In this document: positions 50,338 to 58,368 of the stretch, piece after piece
Layout: each line of letters begins with the position of its first letter
Position numbering within the stretch: the stretch's first letter is position 1
NCBI RefSeq assembly: GCF_000813745.1
Contig: NZ_JWLC01000019.1
Coordinates: 62,001 to 126,000, forward strand
Source of the DNA: Leisingera sp. ANG-M1
GTDB lineage: Bacteria; Pseudomonadota; Alphaproteobacteria; Rhodobacterales; Rhodobacteraceae
Length of the DNA stretch: 64,000 nt
Direction of reading: 5' to 3'
Notes under the pieces: generated by a model
Seen by the model: only the letters and a program-made list of their open reading frames with translations
Databases searched by the model: none
Told to the model about the DNA's origin: nothing
Program-made: the position numbers and the translations under genes

Positions 50338-52059
50338 ATGACCGAGACCCAGAACTCCGCTGCCGCCGAGATCGAGCTGCAGGTGATGTGGAACCGCCTG
50401 CAATCGGTGGTGGACGAGCAGGCGCAGGCGCTGATGCACACCGCCTTCAGCCCCATCGTGCGTGAAAGCGGCGATATTTCCGCCGGCGTCTTCGACGTGC
50501 AGGGCCGGATGCTGGCCCAGGCGGTGACCGGCACGCCAGGGCACATCAACACAATGGCGGAATCGGTGAAATACTTCACCGAGTATTTTCCGCCCGAGAC
50601 CATGGCCGAAGGCGATACCTATCTGACCAACGATCCCTGGCTGGGGTCGGGGCACCTCAATGATTTTGTGCTGGTGCAGCCGTCGTTTCTGGACGGCAAG
50701 CTGGTCGGCATGGTCTCCTGCACCTCGCATCTGGTCGACCTTGGCGGGCTTGGCATGGGGCCGGATGGATCGGATGTTTATGACGAGGGCCTGTTGATCC
50801 CGCCGATCAAGCTGGTCGATGCCGGTGCTATGAACGAGACCCTGCTGGCGCTGATCAAGTCGAACTCGCGCGCGCCGTTCCAGAACGAGGGCGACGTCTA
50901 TGCGCTGATTGCCTGCTGCGACGTGGCCTCGGCCCGGCTGGCGGCGATGATGAAGGAGCTGGAGATCACCTCGCTGGACCGGGTGGGCGCGTATATCTTT
51001 GACACCTCGCGGCGCATCACCGAAGCCGCCATCGCCGAGGTGCCGGACGGCACCTACACCTACACCATGCGGGTGGATGGCTATGATTTCGAGATCGACA
51101 TGGTGGCCACCATGACCGTCGAGGGCAGCAAGCTGAAGGTTGATTTCGGCGGCTCCTCGCCCTGTTCGCGCTATGGCATCAACGTGCCCTTGAACTATGC
51201 CACCGCCTATTCGGTATTCGGCTTGCGCTGCATCTTTGCACCTGAAGTGCCGAACAACGCGGGCTCCTTGGGCTGTTTCGAGATCACCGCGCCGGAGGAG
51301 GGCTGCATTCTGAATGCACCGCGCCCGGCGCCGGTGGCGCAGCGGCATATTCTGGGGCAGATCATGCCGGATCTGATGTACGGCTGCCTGCATCAGGCGA
51401 TTCCGGACCGGATCCCGGCCGAAGGTTCCTCCTGCATGTACGACCTGCCGCTGCGCGGCGGGTTCGAGATGAACAAGGGCCAGGGGGCAACAAAGTATGC
51501 GGTCGAGGTAACCCACAACGGTGGCACCGGCGCCCGGCCCGGCAAGGACGGGCTGTCGGTGGCGGCCTTCCCAAGCGGCGTTTACGGTGCGCAGGTGGAG
51601 ATCACCGAGAGCGTGGCGCCCTTGCTGTTCCGCCGCCGTGAGCTGCGCGCAGACTCGGGCGGGGCGGGCAAGTACCGCGGCGGTCTTGGCCAAAACATCG
51701 AACTGGAAAGCCGCGAGAACCAGCCGATCACCCTGTTTGCCACCGTCGACCGTGTGAAGTTCCCGGCGCTTGGCCGCGACGGGGGCCTGTCCGGCGCGCC
51801 TGGGGTGCTGCGCCTGATGCACGCAGAGCAGATGCTGAACGGCAAGGGCAAGCAGGAAATCCCCGCGGGTGAAGTCTTTGACTTCCGCACCCCCGGCGGT
51901 GGCGGTCTGGGGGATCCCAAGGAGCGACCGGCGGAGCTAGTGGCCGAAGACGTGCGTCTGGGGCTGGTGAGCCGCGAAGCCGCACAGCGGGACTATGGCG
52001 TTGCCCTGACCCCGGGCGGAGAGGTGGATGCGCAAGCCACGCAAAGCTTGCGGGGCTGA
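50338..52059 (+). CDS. hyuB: Hydantoinase/oxoprolinase subunit B
   Basis: 573 aa, 12 bp after hyuA. The HyuB signature is complete: TYLTNDPWLGSGHLNDFVLV near residues 95-115 and SCTSHLVDLGGLGMGPDG shortly after, with the conserved His and Asp metal candidates. The C-terminal GGAGKYRGGLGQNIELESRE and FRTPGGGGLGDP are typical. It forms the heteromeric ATP-dependent hydrolase or carboxylase with HyuA. Confidence 0.91.
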   Translation: MTETQNSAAAEIELQVMWNRLQSVVDEQAQALMHTAFSPIVRESGDISAGVFDVQGRMLAQAVTGTPGHINTMAESVKYFTEYFPPETMAEGDTYLTNDPWLGSGHLNDFVLVQPSFLDGKLVGMVSCTSHLVDLGGLGMGPDGSDVYDEGLLIPPIKLVDAGAMNETLLALIKSNSRAPFQNEGDVYALIACCDVASARLAAMMKELEITSLDRVGAYIFDTSRRITEAAIAEVPDGTYTYTMRVDGYDFEIDMVATMTVEGSKLKVDFGGSSPCSRYGINVPLNYATAYSVFGLRCIFAPEVPNNAGSLGCFEITAPEEGCILNAPRPAPVAQRHILGQIMPDLMYGCLHQAIPDRIPAEGSSCMYDLPLRGGFEMNKGQGATKYAVEVTHNGGTGARPGKDGLSVAAFPSGVYGAQVEITESVAPLLFRRRELRADSGGAGKYRGGLGQNIELESRENQPITLFATVDRVKFPALGRDGGLSGAPGVLRLMHAEQMLNGKGKQEIPAGEVFDFRTPGGGGLGDPKERPAELVAEDVRLGLVSREAAQRDYGVALTPGGEVDAQATQSLRG

Positions 52060-52078
52060 GGCGCGCAAACCTATGCTG

Positions 52079-52107
52079 GCCGGGGCGGCGGCGCATGCCG
52101 CCCCGGC
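52079..52107 (+). terminator. Strong hairpin between hyuB and the enolase-superfamily gene
   Basis: GCCGGGGCGGC (52079-52089), 7-nt loop, GCCGCCCCGGC (52097-52107), then TCTTCCC. Perfect 11-bp stem with only a weak U-tract, 20 bp past the hyuB stop. It separates hyuAB from the downstream three-gene set, at least partly. Confidence 0.65.
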
Positions 52108-52131
52108 TCTTCCCATCAGCAGCGGTGCAGA

Positions 52132-53274
52132 ATGAAAATCACCTCGATCTCCCCCTATATCCTGCCCGGCATGCCCAGCCCCGACGGCTGGGCGGAGATC
52201 AAGCCATTCTTGTTTGTGCGGCTTGAAACCGATGCCGGCATCACCGGCTGGGGCGAGGTCTATGCGCTCGACAACCGTATCGGGGCGCTGGCGGTGCAGG
52301 TCATGGAGTTCGCCCATCTGCTGACTGGACGCGACGCTGCAGATATCCGGGGCTTGCGCCGGTTTGCATTGCGGGAGTTCTCCGAGAACCGCGCCGACCT
52401 CTCCCTGCTTTGTGCCTTCAGCGGCATTGAAATTGCCCTGTGGGACGCGCTTGGCCAGCATCTGAACGCGCCGGTCTGCACGCTGCTGGGCGGGTCGCCG
52501 GCGCATCCTTTGCCGCTTTATGCCAATTTCTGGAGTGCATACGCTCCGGCGGGGGCGGACGTGGTTCGACGCGCGCAGGCCCTGACGGGTAAAGGCTACA
52601 AGGCGGTCAAGATCTACCCGATGCAGCAGGGCAGCGTTGCGGCGGGTGCGGAACTGGTCCGCGAAGTGCGTGCCGCGCTGGGGCCGGACGTCAAGATCAT
52701 GGTGGACCTCAGCGGCCAGCCGGACCCGCAAGCCGCTCTGGATCTGGCAGAACTCATCCGGGACTATAACATTGCTTGGTTCGAAGAGCCGGTGGACTCC
52801 AGCGATCTGCGGCTGCTGGCGGAGCTAACCGGCAAGATCCCCCTGCCGGTGGTCAGCGGCGAGCGGCTGGCCGGCAAAACGGCCTTTGCCGATCTGCTGC
52901 AGCATCGGGCGGCCAATATTCTGAACCCGGATATCGCTGCTTGCGGCGGCATCCTGGAGTTCACCGAGATTGCGGCGATGGCTGCCGCTCTTTCGGTGGA
53001 GGTCACCCCGCATAATTACAACAGCTCCGGCATTGCGATGGCCGCAATGCTGCATGCGGCGGCCTGCAGCAGCAATTGCAGGATCTCCGAGCACTTTCCG
53101 CATTTTGATGCCGCAACGGATGGGTTGATTGATACCGGGATCATGATTGTGGAGAGTGCCGCGCAGCTGCCGGCCCGCCCCGGCCTGGGTGTAAATGTCA
53201 ATCTGACCGCACTGGAACAGCGGGCCTTGACTGCGGTGCAATGGATCGAACGGCAATTGGGCGGGGCAAGCTGA
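52132..53274 (+). CDS. Enolase-superfamily enzyme (mandelate racemase/muconate lactonizing type)
   Basis: 380 aa. Metal ligands D192 (MVDLSG), E218 (WFEEPV) and E244 (SGERLAG). A His294-Asp267 dyad (TPHNYNSSG and NPDIAACGG) points to the mandelate racemase subgroup. On the opposite face the usual KxK appears as K160-I-Tyr162 (GYKAVKIYP), so the second Lys is missing. The reaction begins with proton removal alpha to a carboxylate; racemisation, dehydration or epimerisation are all possible. It is coupled to the downstream regulator (TGATG overlap). Confidence 0.86.
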   Translation: MKITSISPYILPGMPSPDGWAEIKPFLFVRLETDAGITGWGEVYALDNRIGALAVQVMEFAHLLTGRDAADIRGLRRFALREFSENRADLSLLCAFSGIEIALWDALGQHLNAPVCTLLGGSPAHPLPLYANFWSAYAPAGADVVRRAQALTGKGYKAVKIYPMQQGSVAAGAELVREVRAALGPDVKIMVDLSGQPDPQAALDLAELIRDYNIAWFEEPVDSSDLRLLAELTGKIPLPVVSGERLAGKTAFADLLQHRAANILNPDIAACGGILEFTEIAAMAAALSVEVTPHNYNSSGIAMAAMLHAAACSSNCRISEHFPHFDAATDGLIDTGIMIVESAAQLPARPGLGVNVNLTALEQRALTAVQWIERQLGGAS

Positions 53275-54269
53275 TGGCGGCGGGACTGGCCGGCAGCAGC
53301 GAGATGTTCGGCTTCCTGCTGTGCCCGGGCCATCCAATGCTGTCGGTCTCGGCGGCGATCGACGTGCTGGCATTGGCGAATTACGTCGGCGGCCGGCAAC
53401 TGTACTCTTGGTGCACCATCAGCCAGCAGGATGGCATGGTGCAATCAATGAACGGGCTGAACGTGCAGGCGGACTACAGTCTCAAGGACGCGCCCTATCT
53501 CTCTACCGCCATTGTCTGCTGCGGCATCGACGGCCACCAGCAGGCCACGTCCGAGGTGCTGGCCTGGCTGCGACGGGTCAAGGCCGGGGGCACCAGTGTC
53601 GGGGCGGTCTCCACCGGCAGCTGGGTGCTGGCGCGGGCGGGGCTCTTGGAGGGGCGCCGCTGCACTATCCACTGGGAGGACCGGGCGCCGTTCCGGGAGA
53701 CCTTCCCGGACCTGAATGTGACCGAGGCGATTTTTGAAACCGACGGGCCGGTGTTCACCTGCTCCGGCGGTACCGCGGTGGTGGATCTGACGCTGACCTT
53801 TGTGGCGGCCGCACATGGCATCGACCTCGCCAACAAGGTGGCCGAGCAGCTGCTGCATGACGCCATCCGCTCCCCCGCGGCAGCTGCCGCACTGAATCAG
53901 CGGCGCAGGCTGGGCATCACCAACCCGCATGTACGCAAAGCGGTGCAGATCATGGAACGCAACCTGGAAGACCCGATTCCGCTGCCGGAAATCGCCGTCG
54001 CCACCGGCCTGTCGCAGCGGCATTTGGACCGGCTGTTCCACGCCCACTTGGGGCGCAGCCCGAAACGCTATTATCTGGAATGCCGCTTGCGCCTGGCGCG
54101 GTCGCTGATCCGGCAGACCGATCTGCCGGTATTTGAAACCGCGCTGGCCTGCGGGTTTTCCTCCTCATCTTATCTCGCCAAATGGTACGTGCAGCAGTTT
54201 GGCTCCACCCCGCTGGAAGAGCGCCGGGCCTTTGCTGCGGCGGCTGCCAGTCATGACAAGGACCTTTGA
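53274..54269 (+). CDS. GlxA/GbdR-type regulator (DJ-1-like domain plus AraC HTH)
   Basis: 331 aa from ATG at 53274, overlapping the previous stop by one base. Residues about 10-190 form the GATase1/DJ-1-like sensor (GSWVLARAGLLEGRRCTIHW). The AraC-type double HTH covers about 225-320 (LPEIAVATGLSQRHLDRLFH). Well-studied relatives include GbdR, CdhR, SouR and ArgR, which respond to betaine, carnitine, sarcosine and arginine. This supports a nitrogen-compound effector here. Confidence 0.88.
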   Translation: MAAGLAGSSEMFGFLLCPGHPMLSVSAAIDVLALANYVGGRQLYSWCTISQQDGMVQSMNGLNVQADYSLKDAPYLSTAIVCCGIDGHQQATSEVLAWLRRVKAGGTSVGAVSTGSWVLARAGLLEGRRCTIHWEDRAPFRETFPDLNVTEAIFETDGPVFTCSGGTAVVDLTLTFVAAAHGIDLANKVAEQLLHDAIRSPAAAAALNQRRRLGITNPHVRKAVQIMERNLEDPIPLPEIAVATGLSQRHLDRLFHAHLGRSPKRYYLECRLRLARSLIRQTDLPVFETALACGFSSSSYLAKWYVQQFGSTPLEERRAFAAAAASHDKDL

Positions 54270-54271
54270 TC

Positions 54272-54655
54272 ATGCCGATCTCCGTGAAAATCACGCCTGG
54301 AGCCCCCGCAGGTGCCGGGCCCTATTCCCAAGCCGTTCGGGCAGGGGACTTCCTGTTTCTGTCGGGTATTGGCTCGCTGAATGTGGAGACGCATGAAATC
54401 CAAGGAACGACCGCGGCTGAGCAGCTGCGGATTACCATGGAGCACATCCAGGCGATCCTGGCCGCCCACGGCGCCTCGCTGAAGGATGTGGTGAAGATGG
54501 GGCTCTATCTGCAGGACCCTGAGGACTACGAAGAAGCCAATGCCGCCTATGCGGAATTCTTCGAGGAACCCTATCCCGCTCGGCTGAGCGTTGGCGCCGG
54601 GCAGGTCTGGGAGATGAAGGTGAAGCTGGACTGCGTGGCGTACCTGGGTGATTAG
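54272..54655 (+). CDS. RidA/YjgF family protein, variant active site
   Basis: 127 aa from ATG at 54272 with AAGGA upstream; a TTG two codons earlier overlaps the previous stop. Rid fold: PAGAGPYSQAVRAGDFLFLS, the conserved Arg in YPARLSVGAG. Near the C-terminus the sequence is MKVKLDCVAY, so the place of the catalytic Glu of E. coli RidA reads Lys by my alignment. It may belong to a Rid subgroup without imine deaminase activity. Its stop overlaps the stop of the convergent ABC ATPase gene. Confidence 0.85.
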   Translation: MPISVKITPGAPAGAGPYSQAVRAGDFLFLSGIGSLNVETHEIQGTTAAEQLRITMEHIQAILAAHGASLKDVVKMGLYLQDPEDYEEANAAYAEFFEEPYPARLSVGAGQVWEMKVKLDCVAYLGD

Positions 54656-56283
54656 CCGGTTGCCGGATTGGTGCCGGCCTCCCGGCTGGCCGCCAGCCGG
54701 GTCAGCCAGTCTGGATCCATTTCCGGAACCGAGGTCAGCAGCAGGCGGGTATATTCGGGATGCGGCGGCGACAAGATTTCCTCCTTGGGGCCTTGCTCTA
54801 CCACCTTGCCCTTGTGCATCACCACAATCTCATCCGAGATCGCCTGCACCGTGGCGATGTCATGAGTGATGAACAGGTAGGAGATGCCGCACTCCTTTTG
54901 CAGCCGCATCAGCAGTCTCAAGATGCCCTCCTGCACGATCTGGTCCAGGGCCGAGGTAACCTCGTCGCAGATGATCACATCCGGCTCCGCCGCCAGCGCC
55001 CGGGCAATGCAGACCCGCTGCTTCTGGCCGCCGGAGAGCTCTGAGGGCAGGCGGTCGTAGAAATCCGCCCCCAGTTCGATCTGCTCCAGCAGTTCCAGCA
55101 CCCGCGCCTCGGCGGCGGCGCCCGTCAGGCCGTGGTAGAACTCCAGTGGCCGCCTGATGATCTCTCCCACGGTGTGGCGCGGGTTCATGGCGGTGTCAGC
55201 CATCTGGTAGATCATCTGGATGCGGCGCAGCTGCTGTTTGCTGCGTCCCTTCAGGCCTGGCGGCAGGGCGGAGCCCTCAAACACCACCTGCCCGCGCCGC
55301 GGCGGCAGCAGTCCCATGATGACACGGGCAGTTGTGGACTTGCCGGAGCCAGACTCGCCGACGATTGAGACGGTGCGGCCGCGGGGCAGGCGGATGGTGA
55401 CATCGTCCAGCACCTTGACCGTGCCATAGGCAGCATCGACGCTGTCGACTGCCAGTACGGTTTCGCTGGCGGGTTTGGTCACCTTCTCCAGCTTGCGCAC
55501 CGACCAGAGCGAGCGGGTATAGGCTTCCTTCGGGGCGGAGAGCATGTTGCGTGCTGGGGCTTCCTCGACCTCTTGGCCATGGCGCAGCACCTTGATGGTG
55601 TCGGCCATCTGCGCCACCACGGCAAGGTCATGCGTGATATAGATCGCAGCGGTGTTGTGCTGTTCGACAATGCGGCGCATGGCCAGCAGAACCTCGGCCT
55701 GAGTAGTCACATCCAGGGCGGTGGTGGGTTCGTCAAAGACAATCAGGTCCGGCTGCGGCAGCATCGCCATGGCGGTCATCACCCGCTGCAGCTGGCCGCC
55801 GGAGACCTGATGCGGGTACCGCAGGCCGATCTGGTCTGGCTCAGGAAGCGACATTGCCTGGTAAAGACCGCGCGCGGCGCCCCTGGCCTCGGAAGCACTG
55901 AAAAGCCCCTCGCGGATGGCGGCATTGGCAGTTTGCGTAATCAGCCGGTGCGCCGGGTTGAAAGAGGCCGCGGCCGATTGCGCCACATAGGTCAGCCGGG
56001 TGCCCCAGAGCCTGCGTTTTTCCGCCTCGGAGGCGGTGCGCAGATCCGTGTCGCCAAACCGGATGGAGCCGCCGCTGATCCGGCAGCCCGCGCGCACAAA
56101 ACCCATAGCCGCCAGCCCCAGCGTCGACTTGCCGGCCCCGGATTCTCCGATCAGCCCCAGCACCTCGCCCCGGTGCAGGGTCAGGTCCACGCCCTTGACA
56201 ATCGGGTTCCAATGCTCGTCCGAAAACCCCTCGATGCGGACATCACGCATCTCCAGAAGTACATCCTGTGTCTTACTGCTCAT
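54652..56283 (-). CDS. Fused double ATPase of a peptide/opine-type ABC importer
   Basis: 543 aa holding two complete ABC domains, equal to DppD plus DppF. Domain 1: GESGAGKST, VSGGQLQRVMTAM, LIVFDEPTTALD. Domain 2 (from about 270): GESGSGKST, LSGGQKQRVCIARAL, VIICDEVTSALD. Last gene of the importer operon; it overlaps the second permease gene by 11 bp and the convergent RidA-type gene by 4 bp. Confidence 0.93.
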   Translation of the reverse strand: MSSKTQDVLLEMRDVRIEGFSDEHWNPIVKGVDLTLHRGEVLGLIGESGAGKSTLGLAAMGFVRAGCRISGGSIRFGDTDLRTASEAEKRRLWGTRLTYVAQSAAASFNPAHRLITQTANAAIREGLFSASEARGAARGLYQAMSLPEPDQIGLRYPHQVSGGQLQRVMTAMAMLPQPDLIVFDEPTTALDVTTQAEVLLAMRRIVEQHNTAAIYITHDLAVVAQMADTIKVLRHGQEVEEAPARNMLSAPKEAYTRSLWSVRKLEKVTKPASETVLAVDSVDAAYGTVKVLDDVTIRLPRGRTVSIVGESGSGKSTTARVIMGLLPPRRGQVVFEGSALPPGLKGRSKQQLRRIQMIYQMADTAMNPRHTVGEIIRRPLEFYHGLTGAAAEARVLELLEQIELGADFYDRLPSELSGGQKQRVCIARALAAEPDVIICDEVTSALDQIVQEGILRLLMRLQKECGISYLFITHDIATVQAISDEIVVMHKGKVVEQGPKEEILSPPHPEYTRLLLTSVPEMDPDWLTRLAASREAGTNPATG

Positions 56284-57193
56284 CGCGCAACCCGCTGGAT
56301 TTGTGGAGGAACCAGTCGGCAGTGAAGTTCACGCCAACAGTGATCATGGCAATTGCCCCGGCCGGGATCAGCGGGGTGATGGCGGCGCTGAGGTCATATT
56401 TTGCAAATTGGATCAGCTGCGCCGTCTCCCGCACCATCGAGCCCCAGTCCGCGGTGGGCGGCTGGATGCCGACACCCAGGAACGACAGCGAGGCGATAGT
56501 CAGGAACACAAAGCAGAAGCGCAGACCGAATTCCGCCACCAGCGGCGGCAGGATATTCGGCAGGATCTCGCGCCGCATGATCCAGCCCAGCCCCTCGCCG
56601 CGCACTCTTGCGGCTTCGATGTAATCCATCACCACCACGTTGACGCTGACGGCGCGGGTCAGCCGGAAGACGCGGGTGGAGTCCAGAAGCGCAATGATCA
56701 GGATCAGGCTGGCGGCGGAAGAGCCGAACACCGACAGCAGCATCAGCGCAAAGATAAGGCTGGGGATTGCCATCACCACGTCCACCCCGCGGCTGAGGAT
56801 CTGATCCAGCCAGCCTCGGCTGATTGCTGCCATCAGCCCCAGCCCGCCGCCGATGGCAAAGGCCAGCAGGGTGGTCAGCAGTGCGATGCCGATGGTATTG
56901 CGGGCGCCGTAGATCAGCCGCGAGAGGATGTCGCGTCCGATCTGATCAGTGCCCAGCCAATGTTCAGCGCTCCAGGGCGCGTAAGGCTGCGGCAGGATCT
57001 CAGCTTCGCCGTAAGGCGCGATCAGCGGTGCAAACAGTGCCATGGCGGCATAGAACAGGATGATTGAAAGGCCAATCTTTGCAGAGGCTGGCGCTTTCAT
57101 AAGCTCCAGCTGCAGACGTTGCCAGCGGGTGCGGCGGATACGCAGGCGGCCTGCCTCAGCCGCTGCAGAGTAGGTGTGTGACGTGTCAGTCAT
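56273..57193 (-). CDS. ABC transporter permease (DppC family)
   Basis: 306 aa. N-terminal helix after a basic stretch (RLRIRRTRWQRLQLELMKAP), then the typical DppC segment LGTDQIGRDILSRLIYGAR and the EAA loop YIEAARVRGEGLGWIMRREI. It overlaps the DppB-type stop by 4 bp (ATGA). Forms the channel with the DppB-type protein. Confidence 0.92.
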   Translation of the reverse strand: MTDTSHTYSAAAEAGRLRIRRTRWQRLQLELMKAPASAKIGLSIILFYAAMALFAPLIAPYGEAEILPQPYAPWSAEHWLGTDQIGRDILSRLIYGARNTIGIALLTTLLAFAIGGGLGLMAAISRGWLDQILSRGVDVVMAIPSLIFALMLLSVFGSSAASLILIIALLDSTRVFRLTRAVSVNVVVMDYIEAARVRGEGLGWIMRREILPNILPPLVAEFGLRFCFVFLTIASLSFLGVGIQPPTADWGSMVRETAQLIQFAKYDLSAAITPLIPAGAIAMITVGVNFTADWFLHKSSGLRDEQ

Positions 57194-58170
57194 TTCGGAT
57201 GCAGCAGCCTTGGGTTGGTGATGATGCCGATGACATCGGCTAGGAGATTCAACAGGATATAGGCGGCAGCAAAGATCAGCGCGCAGGCCTGCACCACCGG
57301 GATATCGCGGGAGCTCACCGCATCTACCATCAGCTGGCCGACACCGGGGTAGACAAACACCACTTCGACCACGACCACGCCGACCACCAGATAGGCGAGG
57401 TTGAAGGCGATCACCGTGGCAATCGGCGCCCAGGCGTTGGGCAGCGCGTGGCGCAGGATTACCCGCCTCGGGCTTTCGCCTGCCAGGCGCGCCATCTCGA
57501 TATGGGGGCTGGCCAGCAGGCTGATGATCGCGGCCCGCGTCATCCGCATCATATGGGCGACAATCACCAGAGTCAGGGTCAGCGCCGGCAGCACGGATTT
57601 ATATAGCCGCTCCCCCAGCGCCATTTCCGGCTCTACCGCTGCCAGCGACGGGAACAGCGCCCAGAGCGTGCCCAGGAACAGGATCAGGATGTAGGCGACA
57701 AAGAATTCGGGGAAAGAAATTGTGACCAGCGTGCCGGCGCTGGCCAGCCGGTCATAAAGCGAGTTGCGCCACAGCGCAGAGGTGATGCCCAAAAACAGCG
57801 CCAGCGGAACCGCGATGGCGGCGGTGACCGAGGCCAGGAACAGTGTGTTGGCCAGCCTTGGCGCTACCAGCTCTGCTACCGGCCGCGAGCGGTCGATGCC
57901 GGAACTGGAGCGCCCGGAAAACGAGGTCCCGAGATCCCCGGTGGCCAGTGCGCCAATCCAGTCGAGATAGCGCAGCGCCGCCGGCCGGTCCAAACCCAGC
58001 TCTTGCCGGAACGCCTCCACGGCGTCTTCGGTGGCGGACTGACCCAGCACCGCCTGGCCGAAGTCGCCCGGCAGCATGCTGACAGCGCAGAAGATGACAA
58101 CCGAGACCATGAACAAGGTCAGTACGCCAAGCATCAAGCGCTTGAGGACAGTGGATAATACTGGGTGCAA
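57190..58170 (-). CDS. ABC transporter permease (DppB family), TTG start
   Basis: 326 aa from TTG at 58170, which has AGGGAGG seven bases upstream and opens directly onto the first helix (VLSTVLKRLMLGVLTLFMVS). A much longer in-frame ATG start would add a non-membrane leader and is rejected. FRQELGLDRPAALRYLDWIG and the EAA loop (HIEMARLAGESPRRVILRHA) are as in DppB proteins. Confidence 0.9.
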   Translation of the reverse strand: MHPVLSTVLKRLMLGVLTLFMVSVVIFCAVSMLPGDFGQAVLGQSATEDAVEAFRQELGLDRPAALRYLDWIGALATGDLGTSFSGRSSSGIDRSRPVAELVAPRLANTLFLASVTAAIAVPLALFLGITSALWRNSLYDRLASAGTLVTISFPEFFVAYILILFLGTLWALFPSLAAVEPEMALGERLYKSVLPALTLTLVIVAHMMRMTRAAIISLLASPHIEMARLAGESPRRVILRHALPNAWAPIATVIAFNLAYLVVGVVVVEVVFVYPGVGQLMVDAVSSRDIPVVQACALIFAAAYILLNLLADVIGIITNPRLLHPK

Positions 58171-58368
58171 GCCCGGCCCTCCCTGTGGTGTTGCATGACC
58201 GCTTGAATAGGCAAGCGTGGGTGCTGCGATACGCTCCAGCTTATGAAACCGTAACGCCGGGCAAGTGAGGAATCGGACATTCCCTGGTCCAAAAACTCGC
58301 GTTTCTGCCGGAATGCCGCTTCTAGGCTGCCTTCCCATGACGGGCACAGATCCAGGGAGGAAAGACGG
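58171..58368. promoter_or_regulatory. Divergent promoter region of the ABC importer
   Basis: 198 bp between the permease operon (- strand) and the binding-protein gene (+ strand). A small dyad GCTTG (58201-58205) N6 CAAGC (58212-58216) is visible. No regulator gene adjoins this region, so control may come from the TetR-type gene at 60102 or the GlxA/GbdR-type gene at 53274. Confidence 0.35.

Noticed and set aside
49798-51822. 674-codon open frame on the - strand across hyuA/hyuB
   Set aside because: Crosses two well-supported genes in antisense; composition is His/Arg/Gln-rich as expected of a mirror frame.
58171-58347. Long ATG start for the DppB-type permease
   Set aside because: It would fill the divergent promoter region with a non-membrane leader; a TTG at 58170 with AGGGAGG fits the family length.
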